Positions 42,837 through 51,372 of a stretch of 64,000 nt of DNA are shown in pieces. The notes beneath the pieces are model-generated. The model saw nothing but the letters and a program-made list of their open reading frames with translations, ran no database searches and had not been told where the DNA came from. The DNA lies in contig NZ_CP114205.1 in NCBI RefSeq assembly GCF_027497495.1, positions 6,510,001 to 6,574,000 on the forward strand. The letters are read 5' to 3'. Numbering within the stretch: position 1 is the stretch's first letter; the number at the start of each line of letters is the position of its first letter. The position numbers and the translations under genes are program-made. This DNA comes from Streptomyces tubercidicus (GTDB lineage: Bacteria; Actinomycetota; Actinomycetes; Streptomycetales; Streptomycetaceae).

Positions 42837-44492
42837 ATGGCGTACGACGCTGATGTGATCGTGATCGGAGCGGGGCTCGCGGGCCTGGCGGCCACGGCGG
42901 AGCTGGTGGACGCGGGACGCAAGGTGATCCTGCTGGACCAGGAGCCCGCGCAGTCCCTCGGCGGGCAGGCCCACTGGTCCTTCGGCGGTCTCTTCCTGGT
43001 CGACTCCCCCGAGCAGCGCCGGCTGCGGATCCGCGACAGCCATGCGCTGGCCTGGCAGGACTGGCTGGGCACGGCCGGTTTTGACCGGCCGGAGGACCAC
43101 TGGCCGCGCAAATGGGCCGAGGCGTATGTCGACTTCGCGGCCGGGGAGAAGCGCTCCTGGCTGCACCGGCAGGGCGTACGGCTGTTCCCCGTCGTCGGCT
43201 GGGCCGAGCGCGGCGGCTACGACGCGACCGGGCACGGCAACTCCGTCCCCCGCTTCCACATCACCTGGGGCACCGGGCCCGGCCTGGTCGCCCCGTTCGA
43301 GCGCCGGGTACGGGCCGGGGCCGCCCGCGGCCTGGTGGACCTGCGCTTCCGCCACCGGGTGACCGGGCTGTCGCGCAGCGCGGGGAGCGTGGACACGGTC
43401 AGCGGCGAGATCCTGGAGCCGTCGGACGCCGAGCGTGGCCGGCCCAGCAGCCGCGAGGTGGCCGGTGCCTTCGAGCTCCGGGCCCAGGCCGTGATCGTCA
43501 CCTCGGGCGGGATCGGCGGCAATCACGAGCTGGTCCGCGCCAACTGGCCGGAGCGGCTCGGCACGCCCCCGCGGCGGATGCTGTCCGGCGTCCCGGCGCA
43601 TGTGGACGGCAAGATGCTGGGCATCGCCGAGGCGGCCGGTGGCCGGATCATCAACCGTGACCGGATGTGGCACTACACCGAGGGCATCGACAACTGGAAC
43701 CCCATCTGGCCGCTGCACGGCATCCGGATCCTGTCCGGCCCGTCCCCGCTGTGGCTGGACGCCCGCGGCAAACGGCTGCCGGTGCCGCTGTTCCCCGGCT
43801 TCGACACCCTCGGCACGCTGGAGCACATCACGCGGACCGGCCATGATCACACCTGGTTCGTGCTCACCCAGAAGATCATCGAGAAGGAGTTCACCCTCTC
43901 CGGCTCCGAGCAGAACCCGGATCTGACCGGAAAGAGCATCCGTGAGGTGCTGGGCCGGGCCAGGGCCGGTGCGCCCGGCCCGGTGCGGGCCTTCATGGAC
44001 CACGGCGCGGACTTCATCGTCGAGCGGTCGCTGACGGATCTGGTCCGGCGGATGAACGAGCTGACCGGGGAGCCGCTGATCGCGGAGGACGCGCTGCGCG
44101 GCGAGATCGTCGCACGCGACCGCGAGATCGCGCACTCCTTCACCAAGGACCTCCAGGTGACGGCCATACGCGGGGCCCGTAAGTACCTGGGCGACCGGCT
44201 GATCCGCACCGCCGCCCCGCACCGGCTGCTCGACCCCAAGGCGGGCCCGCTGATCGCCGTACGGCTGCACATCCTCACCCGCAAGACGCTCGGCGGCCTG
44301 GAGACCGACCTCTCCTCGCGGGTGCTGGCCGACGGCGGCGCTCCGCTGCCTGGTGTGTACGCGGCGGGCGAGGCGGCCGGGTTCGGCGGTGGCGGGGTGC
44401 ACGGCTACCGCTCGCTGGAGGGCACCTTCCTCGGCGGCTGCCTCTTCTCCGGACGTACGGCGGGGCGGGCGGCGGCGCGTGCGGTGTCCTGA
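42837..44492 (+). CDS. FAD-binding dehydrogenase (3-ketosteroid-1-dehydrogenase/fumarate-reductase-like)
   Basis: A 551-residue flavoprotein. The FAD-binding Rossmann motif is VIGAGLAGLAATAELVDAGR near residue 10, and the second nucleotide contact reads VIVTSGGIGGNHELV near residue 220. The C-terminal block GVYAAGEAAGFGGGGVHGYR followed by SLEGTFLGGCLFSGRTAG is diagnostic of the fumarate-reductase/KstD superfamily. Length fits the Streptomyces 'FAD-binding dehydrogenase' group, which oxidises unidentified substrates. GAGGAGAAG precedes the ATG at good distance. It stands alone, divergent from the transporter, and is followed by a 325-bp gap. Confidence 0.9.
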   Translation: MAYDADVIVIGAGLAGLAATAELVDAGRKVILLDQEPAQSLGGQAHWSFGGLFLVDSPEQRRLRIRDSHALAWQDWLGTAGFDRPEDHWPRKWAEAYVDFAAGEKRSWLHRQGVRLFPVVGWAERGGYDATGHGNSVPRFHITWGTGPGLVAPFERRVRAGAARGLVDLRFRHRVTGLSRSAGSVDTVSGEILEPSDAERGRPSSREVAGAFELRAQAVIVTSGGIGGNHELVRANWPERLGTPPRRMLSGVPAHVDGKMLGIAEAAGGRIINRDRMWHYTEGIDNWNPIWPLHGIRILSGPSPLWLDARGKRLPVPLFPGFDTLGTLEHITRTGHDHTWFVLTQKIIEKEFTLSGSEQNPDLTGKSIREVLGRARAGAPGPVRAFMDHGADFIVERSLTDLVRRMNELTGEPLIAEDALRGEIVARDREIAHSFTKDLQVTAIRGARKYLGDRLIRTAAPHRLLDPKAGPLIAVRLHILTRKTLGGLETDLSSRVLADGGAPLPGVYAAGEAAGFGGGGVHGYRSLEGTFLGGCLFSGRTAGRAAARAVS

Positions 44493-44696
44493 CGGGCGGC
44501 GGCGGGAGCGGGGGGACGGGAGGGGCCGCGGAGGGATCGGGGCGGGGCCGTGGAGGGGGCCGCGGAGGGGCAGGCCCCGGGCCGGTTCCGTTGGCCAGTC
44601 CGCTCAATTCCGTGATACGGAAGGGGGGTTGGCGGATCCAGCCATTCCCCTTCCCGTCTTGACGCGGAGCTCTCCGTAGCGCTTTGCTTTGCGTGA

Positions 44697-44717
44697 TGAC
44701 TGGTGCGGACCAAGTCA
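44697..44717. promoter_or_regulatory. Inverted repeat in the 325-bp gap before the TPR-like gene
   Basis: TGACTGGT and ACCAAGTCA flank GCGG, an imperfect 8-9 bp inverted repeat about 100 bp upstream of the gene at 44818. It may be an operator. The rest of 44493-44817 is GC-rich, with a G/C-only segment up to 44560, and holds no convincing reading frame. Confidence 0.35.
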
Positions 44718-44817
44718 TTACTCTCTGTAGAGGGCGCGCGGATCCGGTCCCACCCCACTGAGGACGACTCAGGGGGTAGTTCGGGGCCGGTGTGGCGCGT
44801 CATGGAGCCCCTGACCC

Positions 44818-45816
44818 GTGATGTCGATTTCCCCATACCCGTCCCCACCGCCGCCGCTCAGACCCGCCCGCGGGCTGCGCGGCCCGGTCCTCGCCCCGGC
44901 CCTGGACGACTCGCCACTGGCCATCGCCGCCGACGCGCTGGCGCTCGGCCAATGGGCCCGGGTGCGTACCCTGCTCGCCGAGACAGGCGAGGACTGGGAT
45001 CTGCGCGGACACCGGTTAACCGTGCTGGCCACCGCGCCCGACAGCGCCGCCTGGGCCGGCGACTGGCGGCTCGCCGAACCGGACAGCGGCGACGCCGCCA
45101 CCCTCCTGGCCCTCGCCACCGTCCGGCTCGCCCTGCACGGCGCGAGCAGCACCGAGGCCGCGGCCCGAGCCTGTGCCGCCGCCGCCCGGATGCTGCCCGA
45201 CGACCCCACCCCCTGGCTCGGCGCGCTGATCCTCGCCCGCCGCACCGGCACCCCGGAAGCCCGCGACCACGCCTTCCAGCAGATCCGCGCCCGGCACCGC
45301 GACCACCACCACGCACACCACCTGATGACGGCGGCCCTGGCCGAACAACGGCCCGGCGCCCGCGACGACCCCCGGCACCCGGCTCACACCTTCGCCGCCC
45401 GCGCCGCGGCCCGCGCCCCCGCCGACTCGCCGCTCGCCCTCCTCCCCGTCGTGGCCCACACCGAGCGCTACCGCGTACTGGCCGCCGCGGGCCGGGCACC
45501 CCGTACGGACCGCGACCACTGGTCCACCCGGCGCGCCCACCAGATCCTGCGGGACGCCTTCGACTGGTGGCTGGAATGGGGCGGCGAGGACCACCCCCGC
45601 GGCAAGGTCGATCTCAACTTCCTCGCCCATGCCACCTTCCACGAGGGGCGGATGGCCGAGGCCGCCGCGCTCTTCCAGCGCATCGGCCCGCACCCCACCC
45701 GCGCCCCGTGGTCGTACGCGGGCCGCGACGCCGACGGCGCGTTCCGGGCCGCACGGGACACCGCCCTCCGCCGGGCCGGGGACACCACCGCACCGGGTCC
45801 CCGGGGACGACGATGA
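44818..45816 (+). CDS. Helical (TPR-like) protein of unknown function
   Basis: A 332-residue soluble protein. After a Pro-rich start come Ala/Leu-rich helical segments (AIAADALALGQWARVRTLLA, LATVRLALHGASSTEAAARA, MTAALAEQRPG) and a conserved-looking C-terminal block HQILRDAFDWWLEWGGEDHP followed by KVDLNFLAHATFHEGRM. The repeat pattern suggests tetratricopeptide-like alpha-alpha repeats, a protein-binding scaffold. I do not recognise a named family, although similar proteins are common in Streptomyces. GTG at 44818 is chosen because GGAG lies 10 bases upstream. The next gene, an oxidoreductase, starts 63 bp later on the same strand. Confidence 0.75.
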   Translation: MMSISPYPSPPPPLRPARGLRGPVLAPALDDSPLAIAADALALGQWARVRTLLAETGEDWDLRGHRLTVLATAPDSAAWAGDWRLAEPDSGDAATLLALATVRLALHGASSTEAAARACAAAARMLPDDPTPWLGALILARRTGTPEARDHAFQQIRARHRDHHHAHHLMTAALAEQRPGARDDPRHPAHTFAARAAARAPADSPLALLPVVAHTERYRVLAAAGRAPRTDRDHWSTRRAHQILRDAFDWWLEWGGEDHPRGKVDLNFLAHATFHEGRMAEAAALFQRIGPHPTRAPWSYAGRDADGAFRAARDTALRRAGDTTAPGPRGRR

Positions 45817-45879
45817 CGAAAGTCTGACGCCGGGGCCCGGACGCTGGCCCCGGCGCCCGCCCGGTGCTCGAATCGAGCC

Positions 45880-46632
45880 ATGACCAGGGACAGAAAACCG
45901 GCCGGCGCGGCGGGCGGCGGTGCGGACGGGCAGGGCACCCCCGTGGGCCGCCGGGTGGTGCTCGGCATGCTCGCGGCGGGCGCCGCGGGGGTCGCCACGG
46001 CACCCTTCCTCCAGCGCGCCTTCGACAGCACCCTCGGCGCCGCCGCACAGAAGGACCCCACCGGCCTGTCCGGCCTGCTCCCGGGCGGCGGCGGCTTCCG
46101 CTACTACTCGGTGACCGGATCCGTACCGGAGAAAGACGGACACAGCTACCGCCTCACGGTCGACGGCCTGGTGCGCCACCGCACCAGCTACCGCCTTGCC
46201 GATCTGCGCGGACTGCCGCAGACCCGGCTCGTGCGCGATGTCCAGTGCGTGACCGGCTGGCGGGTGCCCGGCACGCCCTTCGAAGGCGTCCGCCTCTCCG
46301 CCCTGCTGGACGCCGCGGGCGTCCGCCCCGAGGCCAAGGCCGTCCGCTTCACCTGCTTCGACGGCGCCTACAGCGAATCACTCACCCTCGAACAGGCCCG
46401 CCGCGACGACGTCCTGGTCGCCCTGCGGATGCAGGACAAACCGCTCGCCCACGCGCACGGCGGCCCCGTACGCCTCTATGTCGCGCCCATGTACTTCTAC
46501 AAGTCGGCGAAGTGGCTCTCCGGCATCACCGTCACCGGCGATGTCGAGCCCGGATACTGGGAGAACCGCGGATATGACATCGACGCCTGGGTCGGCCGGT
46601 CGAACGGACGCGACGATGTCCCCACGACCTGA
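45880..46632 (+). CDS. Molybdopterin-dependent oxidoreductase (sulfite oxidase/MsrP-like)
   Basis: A 250-residue exported enzyme with a Tat-type leader (GRRVVLGMLAAGAAGVATAP). The catalytic domain of the sulfite-oxidase fold has the molybdenum Cys in VRDVQCVTGWRVPGTPFEGV, followed by FDGAYSESLTLEQARRDDV and the C-terminal HGGPVRLYVAPMYFYKSAKW. Its partner is the heme-b membrane protein at 46616, whose start overlaps the end of this gene by 17 bp, as in MsrPQ-like pairs. In bacteria such pairs reduce oxidised methionine or related substrates in the envelope; the precise substrate is not shown here. Confidence 0.9.
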   Translation: MTRDRKPAGAAGGGADGQGTPVGRRVVLGMLAAGAAGVATAPFLQRAFDSTLGAAAQKDPTGLSGLLPGGGGFRYYSVTGSVPEKDGHSYRLTVDGLVRHRTSYRLADLRGLPQTRLVRDVQCVTGWRVPGTPFEGVRLSALLDAAGVRPEAKAVRFTCFDGAYSESLTLEQARRDDVLVALRMQDKPLAHAHGGPVRLYVAPMYFYKSAKWLSGITVTGDVEPGYWENRGYDIDAWVGRSNGRDDVPTT

Positions 46633-47257
46633 CCGCCCCACCGGGCCCGCCGACGAGCGGCCCCGCGTCGCCCGCTTCACCCGCGCCGAGCACCGGGTAC
46701 ACCAGGCCACCGCCACCCTGATGGTCCTTTGCGTCCTCACGGCAGGCTGTCTCTACCTCCCGTTCCTGGCCGAACTCGTCGGCCGCCGCGCCCTGATGGT
46801 CACCCTTCACGAGTGGTCCGGGATCCTGCTGCCTGTGCCCCTGCTGCTGGGCCTCGGCTCCCGCGCACTGCGCGCCGACCTCACCCGCCTCAACCGCTAC
46901 GGCCCGCACGACCGCCAGTGGCTGCGGGCCGCAATCCGCCGCCGGGGCGGCCGCCCGGCCGGAAAGTTCAACGCCGGCCAGAAGCTCTACGCCGCCTGGA
47001 TCGCCGGTGCGGTCCTCGTGATGCTCGGCACCGGCCTGCTGATGTGGTTCACCGGCCTCGCACCCCTGGCGTGGCGGACCGGCGCCACCTTCGTCCATGA
47101 CTGGCTCGCGCTCGCCGTGGTCCTGGTGATCGCCGGTCACGTCTGGAAGGCGTTCGGCGACCCCGAGTCCCGCCGCGGTCTGCGCACCGGGTCGGTCGAT
47201 GCGCAATGGGCCCGGCGCGAGCATCCGTTGTGGGAGCACGAGAGCAACGCCCCGTAG
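46616..47257 (+). CDS. Cytochrome b/b6-type membrane heme protein
   Basis: A 213-residue protein with four membrane helices and His pairs suitable for heme ligation: EHRVHQATATLMVLCVLTAG, MVTLHEWSGILLPVPLLLG, TFVHDWLALAVVLVIAGHVW and a Trp/Arg-rich end. It is translationally coupled to the molybdopterin protein through a 17-bp overlap, with the ATG at 46616 inside its 3' end. It probably transfers electrons from the quinone pool to that partner. The region between helices, LRAAIRRRGGRPAGKFNAGQ, is a typical cytoplasmic loop. No ferredoxin-like domain is fused. Confidence 0.88.
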   Translation: MSPRPDRPTGPADERPRVARFTRAEHRVHQATATLMVLCVLTAGCLYLPFLAELVGRRALMVTLHEWSGILLPVPLLLGLGSRALRADLTRLNRYGPHDRQWLRAAIRRRGGRPAGKFNAGQKLYAAWIAGAVLVMLGTGLLMWFTGLAPLAWRTGATFVHDWLALAVVLVIAGHVWKAFGDPESRRGLRTGSVDAQWARREHPLWEHESNAP

Positions 47258-47273
47258 TAATGCGACAGTTGCC

Positions 47274-47316
47274 GAGACTCCTTTGCAGAGAACCCTGTGC
47301 AGAGGAGTCTCTGCAA
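47274..47316. promoter_or_regulatory. Nested inverted repeats before the ArsR-type regulator
   Basis: Two interleaved palindromes: TTGCAGAGA...TCTCTGCAA (9-bp arms at 47283-47291 and 47308-47316) and GAGACTCC...GGAGTCTC (47274-47281 and 47304-47311). They end 16 bp before the regulator start at 47333 and so probably form its operator and possibly a leader hairpin. The direct repeat GCAGAG occurs twice in between. Confidence 0.6.
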
Positions 47317-47332
47317 CTCTAGGCTGTCGCCC

Positions 47333-48007
47333 ATGAGCGAAGCCCCCGAGCGGAATCCGTCGCGGCAGCCGCAGCCGCAGCCCTCGCCCTCGCCGCAGCC
47401 CTCCACCGCCCCTCCCGTGCGCCGTATGGACGCCCGCAGTCTGCGCGGTCTGGCCCACCCCTTGCGGATGCGCATCCTGGACCTGCTGACCCTCGACGGC
47501 CCGGACACCGCCACCGGACTCGGCCGGCGCCTCGGCGAGAACACCGGCACGGTCAGCTGGCATCTGCGCCACCTCGCCGACCACGGCTTCATCGAGGAGG
47601 AGACCGGCCGCGGCACCCGGCGCGAGCGCTGGTGGCGCGCGGTGCGGGTGTCCCGCCGCCTCGACACCAACGACTTCCGCGACGACCCCGACAGCCGGGG
47701 CGCCCTGTCGGTCTATCTGCACGAAACCGTCCACCGGGACTTCGATCAGGTCACCGGCTACCTCGCCGAGGACTGGGGCCCGGAGTGGCGCGACGCCGGG
47801 ACCCTCTCCCGGTGGGCGGACCTCCGTCTGACGTCAGAGCAACTCGCTTCGCTGAACGCCGAGTTGGAGTCGGTCGTGCTCCGGCACCGGGAAGCGGCGG
47901 CCCGGGGCGGGGCGGCCCGGGGCGGGGCGGCGCCGGAGGCCGAGGAGACCCGGCCCGTGATCGTCCAGCTGCAGTCCTTCCCCCGCAAGGAACGGGACGA
48001 GCGGTGA
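47333..48007 (+). CDS. ArsR-type helix-turn-helix regulator
   Basis: A 224-residue regulator. After a Pro/Gln-rich start, residues about 45-110 form the winged helix (RMDARSLRGLAHPLRMRILD, LGENTGTVSWHLRHLADHGF followed by IEEETGRGTRRERWWRAV). The C-terminal half lacks metal-binding Cys clusters, so it is not a typical metal sensor; an Ala/Gly-rich linker precedes the end. The stop overlaps the GTG of the MFS gene by 4 bp, so the two are one unit, probably drug- or stress-controlled efflux. It probably represses its own operon through the nested repeats just upstream. Confidence 0.88.
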   Translation: MSEAPERNPSRQPQPQPSPSPQPSTAPPVRRMDARSLRGLAHPLRMRILDLLTLDGPDTATGLGRRLGENTGTVSWHLRHLADHGFIEEETGRGTRRERWWRAVRVSRRLDTNDFRDDPDSRGALSVYLHETVHRDFDQVTGYLAEDWGPEWRDAGTLSRWADLRLTSEQLASLNAELESVVLRHREAAARGGAARGGAAPEAEETRPVIVQLQSFPRKERDER

Positions 48008-49296
48008 GCGGACTCCTGCGCCGCCACCGCGACTTCCGGTTGTTGTGGTGCGGCGAGACGGCCGGGAAGTTCGGGACCGCGGTCAGCGGGGTGGCGATGC
48101 CGCTGGTGGCGGTCTCCACGCTGCACGCCGCCACCTTCGAGGTCGGGCTGATCAGCGCCTGCGGCTGGCTGCCCTGGCTGCTGATCGGCCTCCCGGTCGG
48201 GGTGTGGGTGGACCGCCTGCGCCGCCGTCCGCTGATGCTGGCCGCCGCGGGGTTCTCGATGGTGCTCTTCGCCGCCGTACCCGTGCTGGCCGGGGCGGGC
48301 AGGCTCACGCTCGGTCTGCTGATCGCCGTGGCCCTGCTGACCGGCGCCGCGGCCGTGGTCTTCCAGACCGCGTACAGCGCCTACCTCCCCACCCTGCTCG
48401 CCCCGGCCGACCAGGCCGAGGGCAACGCCAAGCTGCACGGCAGCGCCTCCGCGGCACAGATCGCCGGGCAGGGCGCGAGCGGACTCATCGCCCAATTGGC
48501 GGGCGCCGTCAACGGGTTGTTCGCCCATGCCGCCACCTTCCTCGTCGCGCTGCTGTGCCTGCTCGGCATCCGGCACCGCGAACCCCGCCCGGCGGCCCGG
48601 GAGGGCACCCCGCGGTCGCTGACCGGCGAGGTCGCCGAGGGGCTGCGGCTGGTCGCCGGTGACCGGTGGTTCCGTACGCTGACGCTCTTCGGCGCCGCCT
48701 CCAACCTCGCGCTGATGGGGTACCAGTCCCTCACGGCGGTCTTCCTGGTCCGCGAGGTCGGTCTGGCGCCCGGCGCGGTCGGCGGGCTGCTGGCCATGGC
48801 GAGTACGGGCGGGATCGCGGGCGCCTTCGTGGTACGCCGTACCGCCGGCCGGCTCGGCACCGCCCGCGCCATGCTGCTCTTCGAACTCGGTGTCCCCAGC
48901 GCGGCGTTGCTCATCCCGCTGACCTCGCAGGGCGCCGGGGCGCTGCTCTACGTGGCGGGCAGTTTCGGGGTCAGCGCGGGCGTGGTGGCCGGAAACATCC
49001 TCAAGGCGGGCTTCCAGCAGGGCTACTGCCCGCCGCCGCTGCTCGGCCGACTGGTCGCCAGCAGCGCGTTCCTCAACTACGGCACGCTGCCGCTGGGTGC
49101 GCTGCTCGGCGGCACGCTGGGCTCCGCCCTGGGCGTGCGCACCGCAATGTGGATCATGACGGCCGGGGTGCCGCTGGCCGCCCTGATCCTGCTCTTCTCG
49201 CCGGTCCGGAGGGTCCGCGACCTGCCGGTGCGTCCGGTGGAGGCCGAGGAGGTGCGTGGGGCGGCGGGGCGGGACGAGACGTCGGCGCACTCCTGA
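48004..49296 (+). CDS. MFS transporter (multidrug-type)
   Basis: A 430-residue major facilitator with 12 helices. The GTG at 48004 overlaps the stop of the ArsR-type gene (GTGA). The first cytoplasmic loop reads LPVGVWVDRLRRRPLMLAAA and the central part has FQTAYSAYLPTLLAPADQAE followed by GNAKLHGS, as in the enterobactin/macrolide-efflux-like branch. Efflux of a drug or siderophore is the family expectation; no substrate can be stated. The gene is followed by the convergent kinase gene after a short repeat region. Confidence 0.88.
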   Translation: MSGLLRRHRDFRLLWCGETAGKFGTAVSGVAMPLVAVSTLHAATFEVGLISACGWLPWLLIGLPVGVWVDRLRRRPLMLAAAGFSMVLFAAVPVLAGAGRLTLGLLIAVALLTGAAAVVFQTAYSAYLPTLLAPADQAEGNAKLHGSASAAQIAGQGASGLIAQLAGAVNGLFAHAATFLVALLCLLGIRHREPRPAAREGTPRSLTGEVAEGLRLVAGDRWFRTLTLFGAASNLALMGYQSLTAVFLVREVGLAPGAVGGLLAMASTGGIAGAFVVRRTAGRLGTARAMLLFELGVPSAALLIPLTSQGAGALLYVAGSFGVSAGVVAGNILKAGFQQGYCPPPLLGRLVASSAFLNYGTLPLGALLGGTLGSALGVRTAMWIMTAGVPLAALILLFSPVRRVRDLPVRPVEAEEVRGAAGRDETSAHS

Positions 49297-49380
49297 GGCA
49301 GGCAGGCCACGGAGGCGCGCCCCTGAGGTACGCGGGGTGGCGCGCCGCCGAGGCCGGTCGGGCGGGTTCATATGGTCACG

Positions 49381-49424
49381 CCGCCGAGGCCGCCGAGGCC
49401 GCCGAAGCCGCCGAGGCCGCCCGG
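49381..49424. repeat. Nine-base tandem repeat
   Basis: Four consecutive copies of CCGCCGAGG (third copy CCGCCGAAG) and a partial fifth, in the 132-bp gap between the MFS gene and the convergent sensor kinase gene. Confidence 0.85.
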
Positions 49425-49428
49425 CCGC

Positions 49429-50562
49429 TCACGCCCCCGGCGCCTCCGCCGCCGGCAGTTCGACCTCGAAGCGGCAGCCCGCCCCGGTGTTCCGTACCGT
49501 CGCCCGGCCCTCATGGGCCGCCACGATGCCGCGGACGATCGCCAGCCCCAGCCCGGCGCCACCCTGCCCGTCCGCACGCGGAGTGCGTGCCGCACCACCG
49601 CGCCAGCCGGTGTCGAAGACCCGCGGCAGATCCTCCGGCGGGATGCCGCCGCAGCCGTCCTCGACCGCGAGCACCACCCACCCCTTCTCGTGCCGGGCGC
49701 TGACCGCGACGGTGCCGTCGGCGGGCGTCGCGCGGATCGCGTTGACCAGCAGATTGCCCAGGACCCGGGTGATCTGCTGGGCGTCCACCCGCACCGGCAG
49801 CGGGACCACCCCGCCGTCCACCAGCCGCACCCCGCTTGCCCGCGCCAGCGGCCCGGCCCCGGCGAGGGCCTCGTCCACCAGGTCGTACGCCGACACCCGC
49901 GACAGCGTCAGGGTCAGCGCCCCGGCCTGGATACGGGACAGTTCGAAGAGGTCGTCGACCATCGCGGCCAGCCGGTCCACCTCGATCCGCATCCGTGCGT
50001 GATAGCGCGCGGTGTCCTCGGCGACCCCGTCCTCCAGCGCCTCGGCCATCGCCCGCAGCCCGGCGAGCGGGGTGCGCAGATCGTGCGAGATCCCGGCGAT
50101 CAGCTCGCGCCGGGAGGCGTCCAGCGCCCGTTCCCGCTCCCGTGCCTCGGCCAGTCGTCCGCTGGTCTCCTCCAACGCCCTTGACAGAGCGGCCAGTTCG
50201 GCCGTCGGCGGTTCGGCGGGCGCCACGAAGCCGCCCTCGCTGCCGACCGTACGGGCCGAGCGCGCCAGCTCCCGGCTGCCCGCCGCGATCCGCCGCCCGA
50301 AGAGCAGCGCCGCCGCCAGCGACACCACCCCGGAGACGGCCACCACGGCCATCACCACACCCAGGTCGTGCCCGGACAGAAACATCGCCTGGGCGACCGC
50401 CACCGTCCCCGCCGCCATCGCGGCGACCGCCAGCGCCGCCACCGCGAACAGCGACAGCGCGACCGAGCGGCGCCGCAACGCCCGTACCGCGGGCGCGGCG
50501 AGCAGTCCCGCCAGCGCCGCGCCCAGCGCCGCCAGTGCCACGATGACCAGGAAGTCCGTCAT
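49429..50562 (-). CDS. Sensor histidine kinase
   Basis: A 377-residue kinase with two N-terminal helices (MTDFLVIVALAALGAALAGL, FLSGHDLGVVMAVVAVSGVV) and a short sensing loop, followed by HAMP-like sequence. The phosphoacceptor His is in AGISHDLRTPLAGLRAMAEA. N (NLLVNAIRATPADGTV), G1 (VEDGCGGIPPEDL) and G2 (GGAGLGLAIVRGIVAAHEG) boxes complete the ATPase. It is coupled to the response regulator through an ATGA overlap (50559-50562) and forms an operon DM13 protein, regulator, kinase. With almost no extracellular domain it probably senses membrane state or a partner protein, possibly the DM13 protein. Confidence 0.92.
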   Translation of the reverse strand: MTDFLVIVALAALGAALAGLLAAPAVRALRRRSVALSLFAVAALAVAAMAAGTVAVAQAMFLSGHDLGVVMAVVAVSGVVSLAAALLFGRRIAAGSRELARSARTVGSEGGFVAPAEPPTAELAALSRALEETSGRLAEARERERALDASRRELIAGISHDLRTPLAGLRAMAEALEDGVAEDTARYHARMRIEVDRLAAMVDDLFELSRIQAGALTLTLSRVSAYDLVDEALAGAGPLARASGVRLVDGGVVPLPVRVDAQQITRVLGNLLVNAIRATPADGTVAVSARHEKGWVVLAVEDGCGGIPPEDLPRVFDTGWRGGAARTPRADGQGGAGLGLAIVRGIVAAHEGRATVRNTGAGCRFEVELPAAEAPGA

Positions 50563-51368
50563 GGGCGCAGGCCACCTCCCGCCAGCGGCCCGCCTCCCGC
50601 CGGCGGCCCGTCCTCCGGCTGTGGCTCGTCCGCCACGGGGTCGAAGCGGTATCCGGCGCCCCAGACCGTCATCACCAGCCGTGGCGCGGCCGGATCCGCC
50701 TCGATCTTCTCGCGCAGCCGCCGCACATGCACCGTCACCGTCGACAGGTCGCCGATCTCCCAGCCCCACACCTGCTGGAGCAGCTCCTCCCGGGAGAAGA
50801 CCCGCCCCGGGTGCCGCATGAAGTGCAGCAGTAGATCGAACTCCCGGCTCGTCAGGGTCAGTTCGCGGCCCGCCCGGATCGCGCGCCGGCCGCCCGGGTC
50901 CGCGCTCAGGTCGCCGACTCGCAGGATCTGCGCCGGGGCGGCGGCCGGCGGCGCGGCCTCGGCCCGGCGCAGTACGGACCCGATGCGCAGCACCAGCTCC
51001 CGCGGACTGAAGGGCTTGGTCACATAGTCGTCGGCGCCCAACTCCAGCCCGGCGATACGGTCCGCCTCCTCGCCGCGCGCGGTGAGCATCACCACCGGCA
51101 CCGAAGGCCCCTCCTCGCGGCGACGCAGCCTGCGGCACACCTCCAGACCGTCCAGTCCCGGCAGCATCAGGTCCAGCACGATCAGATGCGGGCGGAAGGA
51201 CGCGGCGCGGTCCAGGGCGGCGAAGCCGTCGGCGGCGTGGTCGGTCGCGTATCCGGCCCGGGAGAGATAGCCGGTGACGACCTCGGCGACGGTCGGATCG
51301 TCCTCGACGACCAGCACACGGCGGGGCGCTGCGGACGGGGACGGCGGGTGGGGCGTGGTTCGGTGCAC
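50559..51368 (-). CDS. OmpR-family response regulator
   Basis: A 269-residue regulator. The receiver has VLVVEDDPTVAEVVTGYLSR, the phosphorylated Asp in LIVLDLMLPGLDGLEV and Lys in DDYVTKPFSPRELV. The winged helix follows (LTSREFDLLLHFMRHPGRVF, STVTVHVRRLREKI, VWGAGYRFDPV). The C-terminus is Pro/Gly-rich. GTG at 51368 is placed 4 bp after the stop of the DM13 gene, arguing for one operon, and its own stop overlaps the kinase start. A longer start within the DM13 gene would be less natural. Confidence 0.92.
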   Translation of the reverse strand: MHRTTPHPPSPSAAPRRVLVVEDDPTVAEVVTGYLSRAGYATDHAADGFAALDRAASFRPHLIVLDLMLPGLDGLEVCRRLRRREEGPSVPVVMLTARGEEADRIAGLELGADDYVTKPFSPRELVLRIGSVLRRAEAAPPAAAPAQILRVGDLSADPGGRRAIRAGRELTLTSREFDLLLHFMRHPGRVFSREELLQQVWGWEIGDLSTVTVHVRRLREKIEADPAAPRLVMTVWGAGYRFDPVADEPQPEDGPPAGGGPLAGGGLRP

Positions 51369-51372
51369 GGGA

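Noticed and set aside
42672..44402. A 576-codon minus-strand frame opposite the FAD dehydrogenase
   Set aside because: It is antisense to a clear flavoprotein with FAD-binding and C-terminal family motifs.
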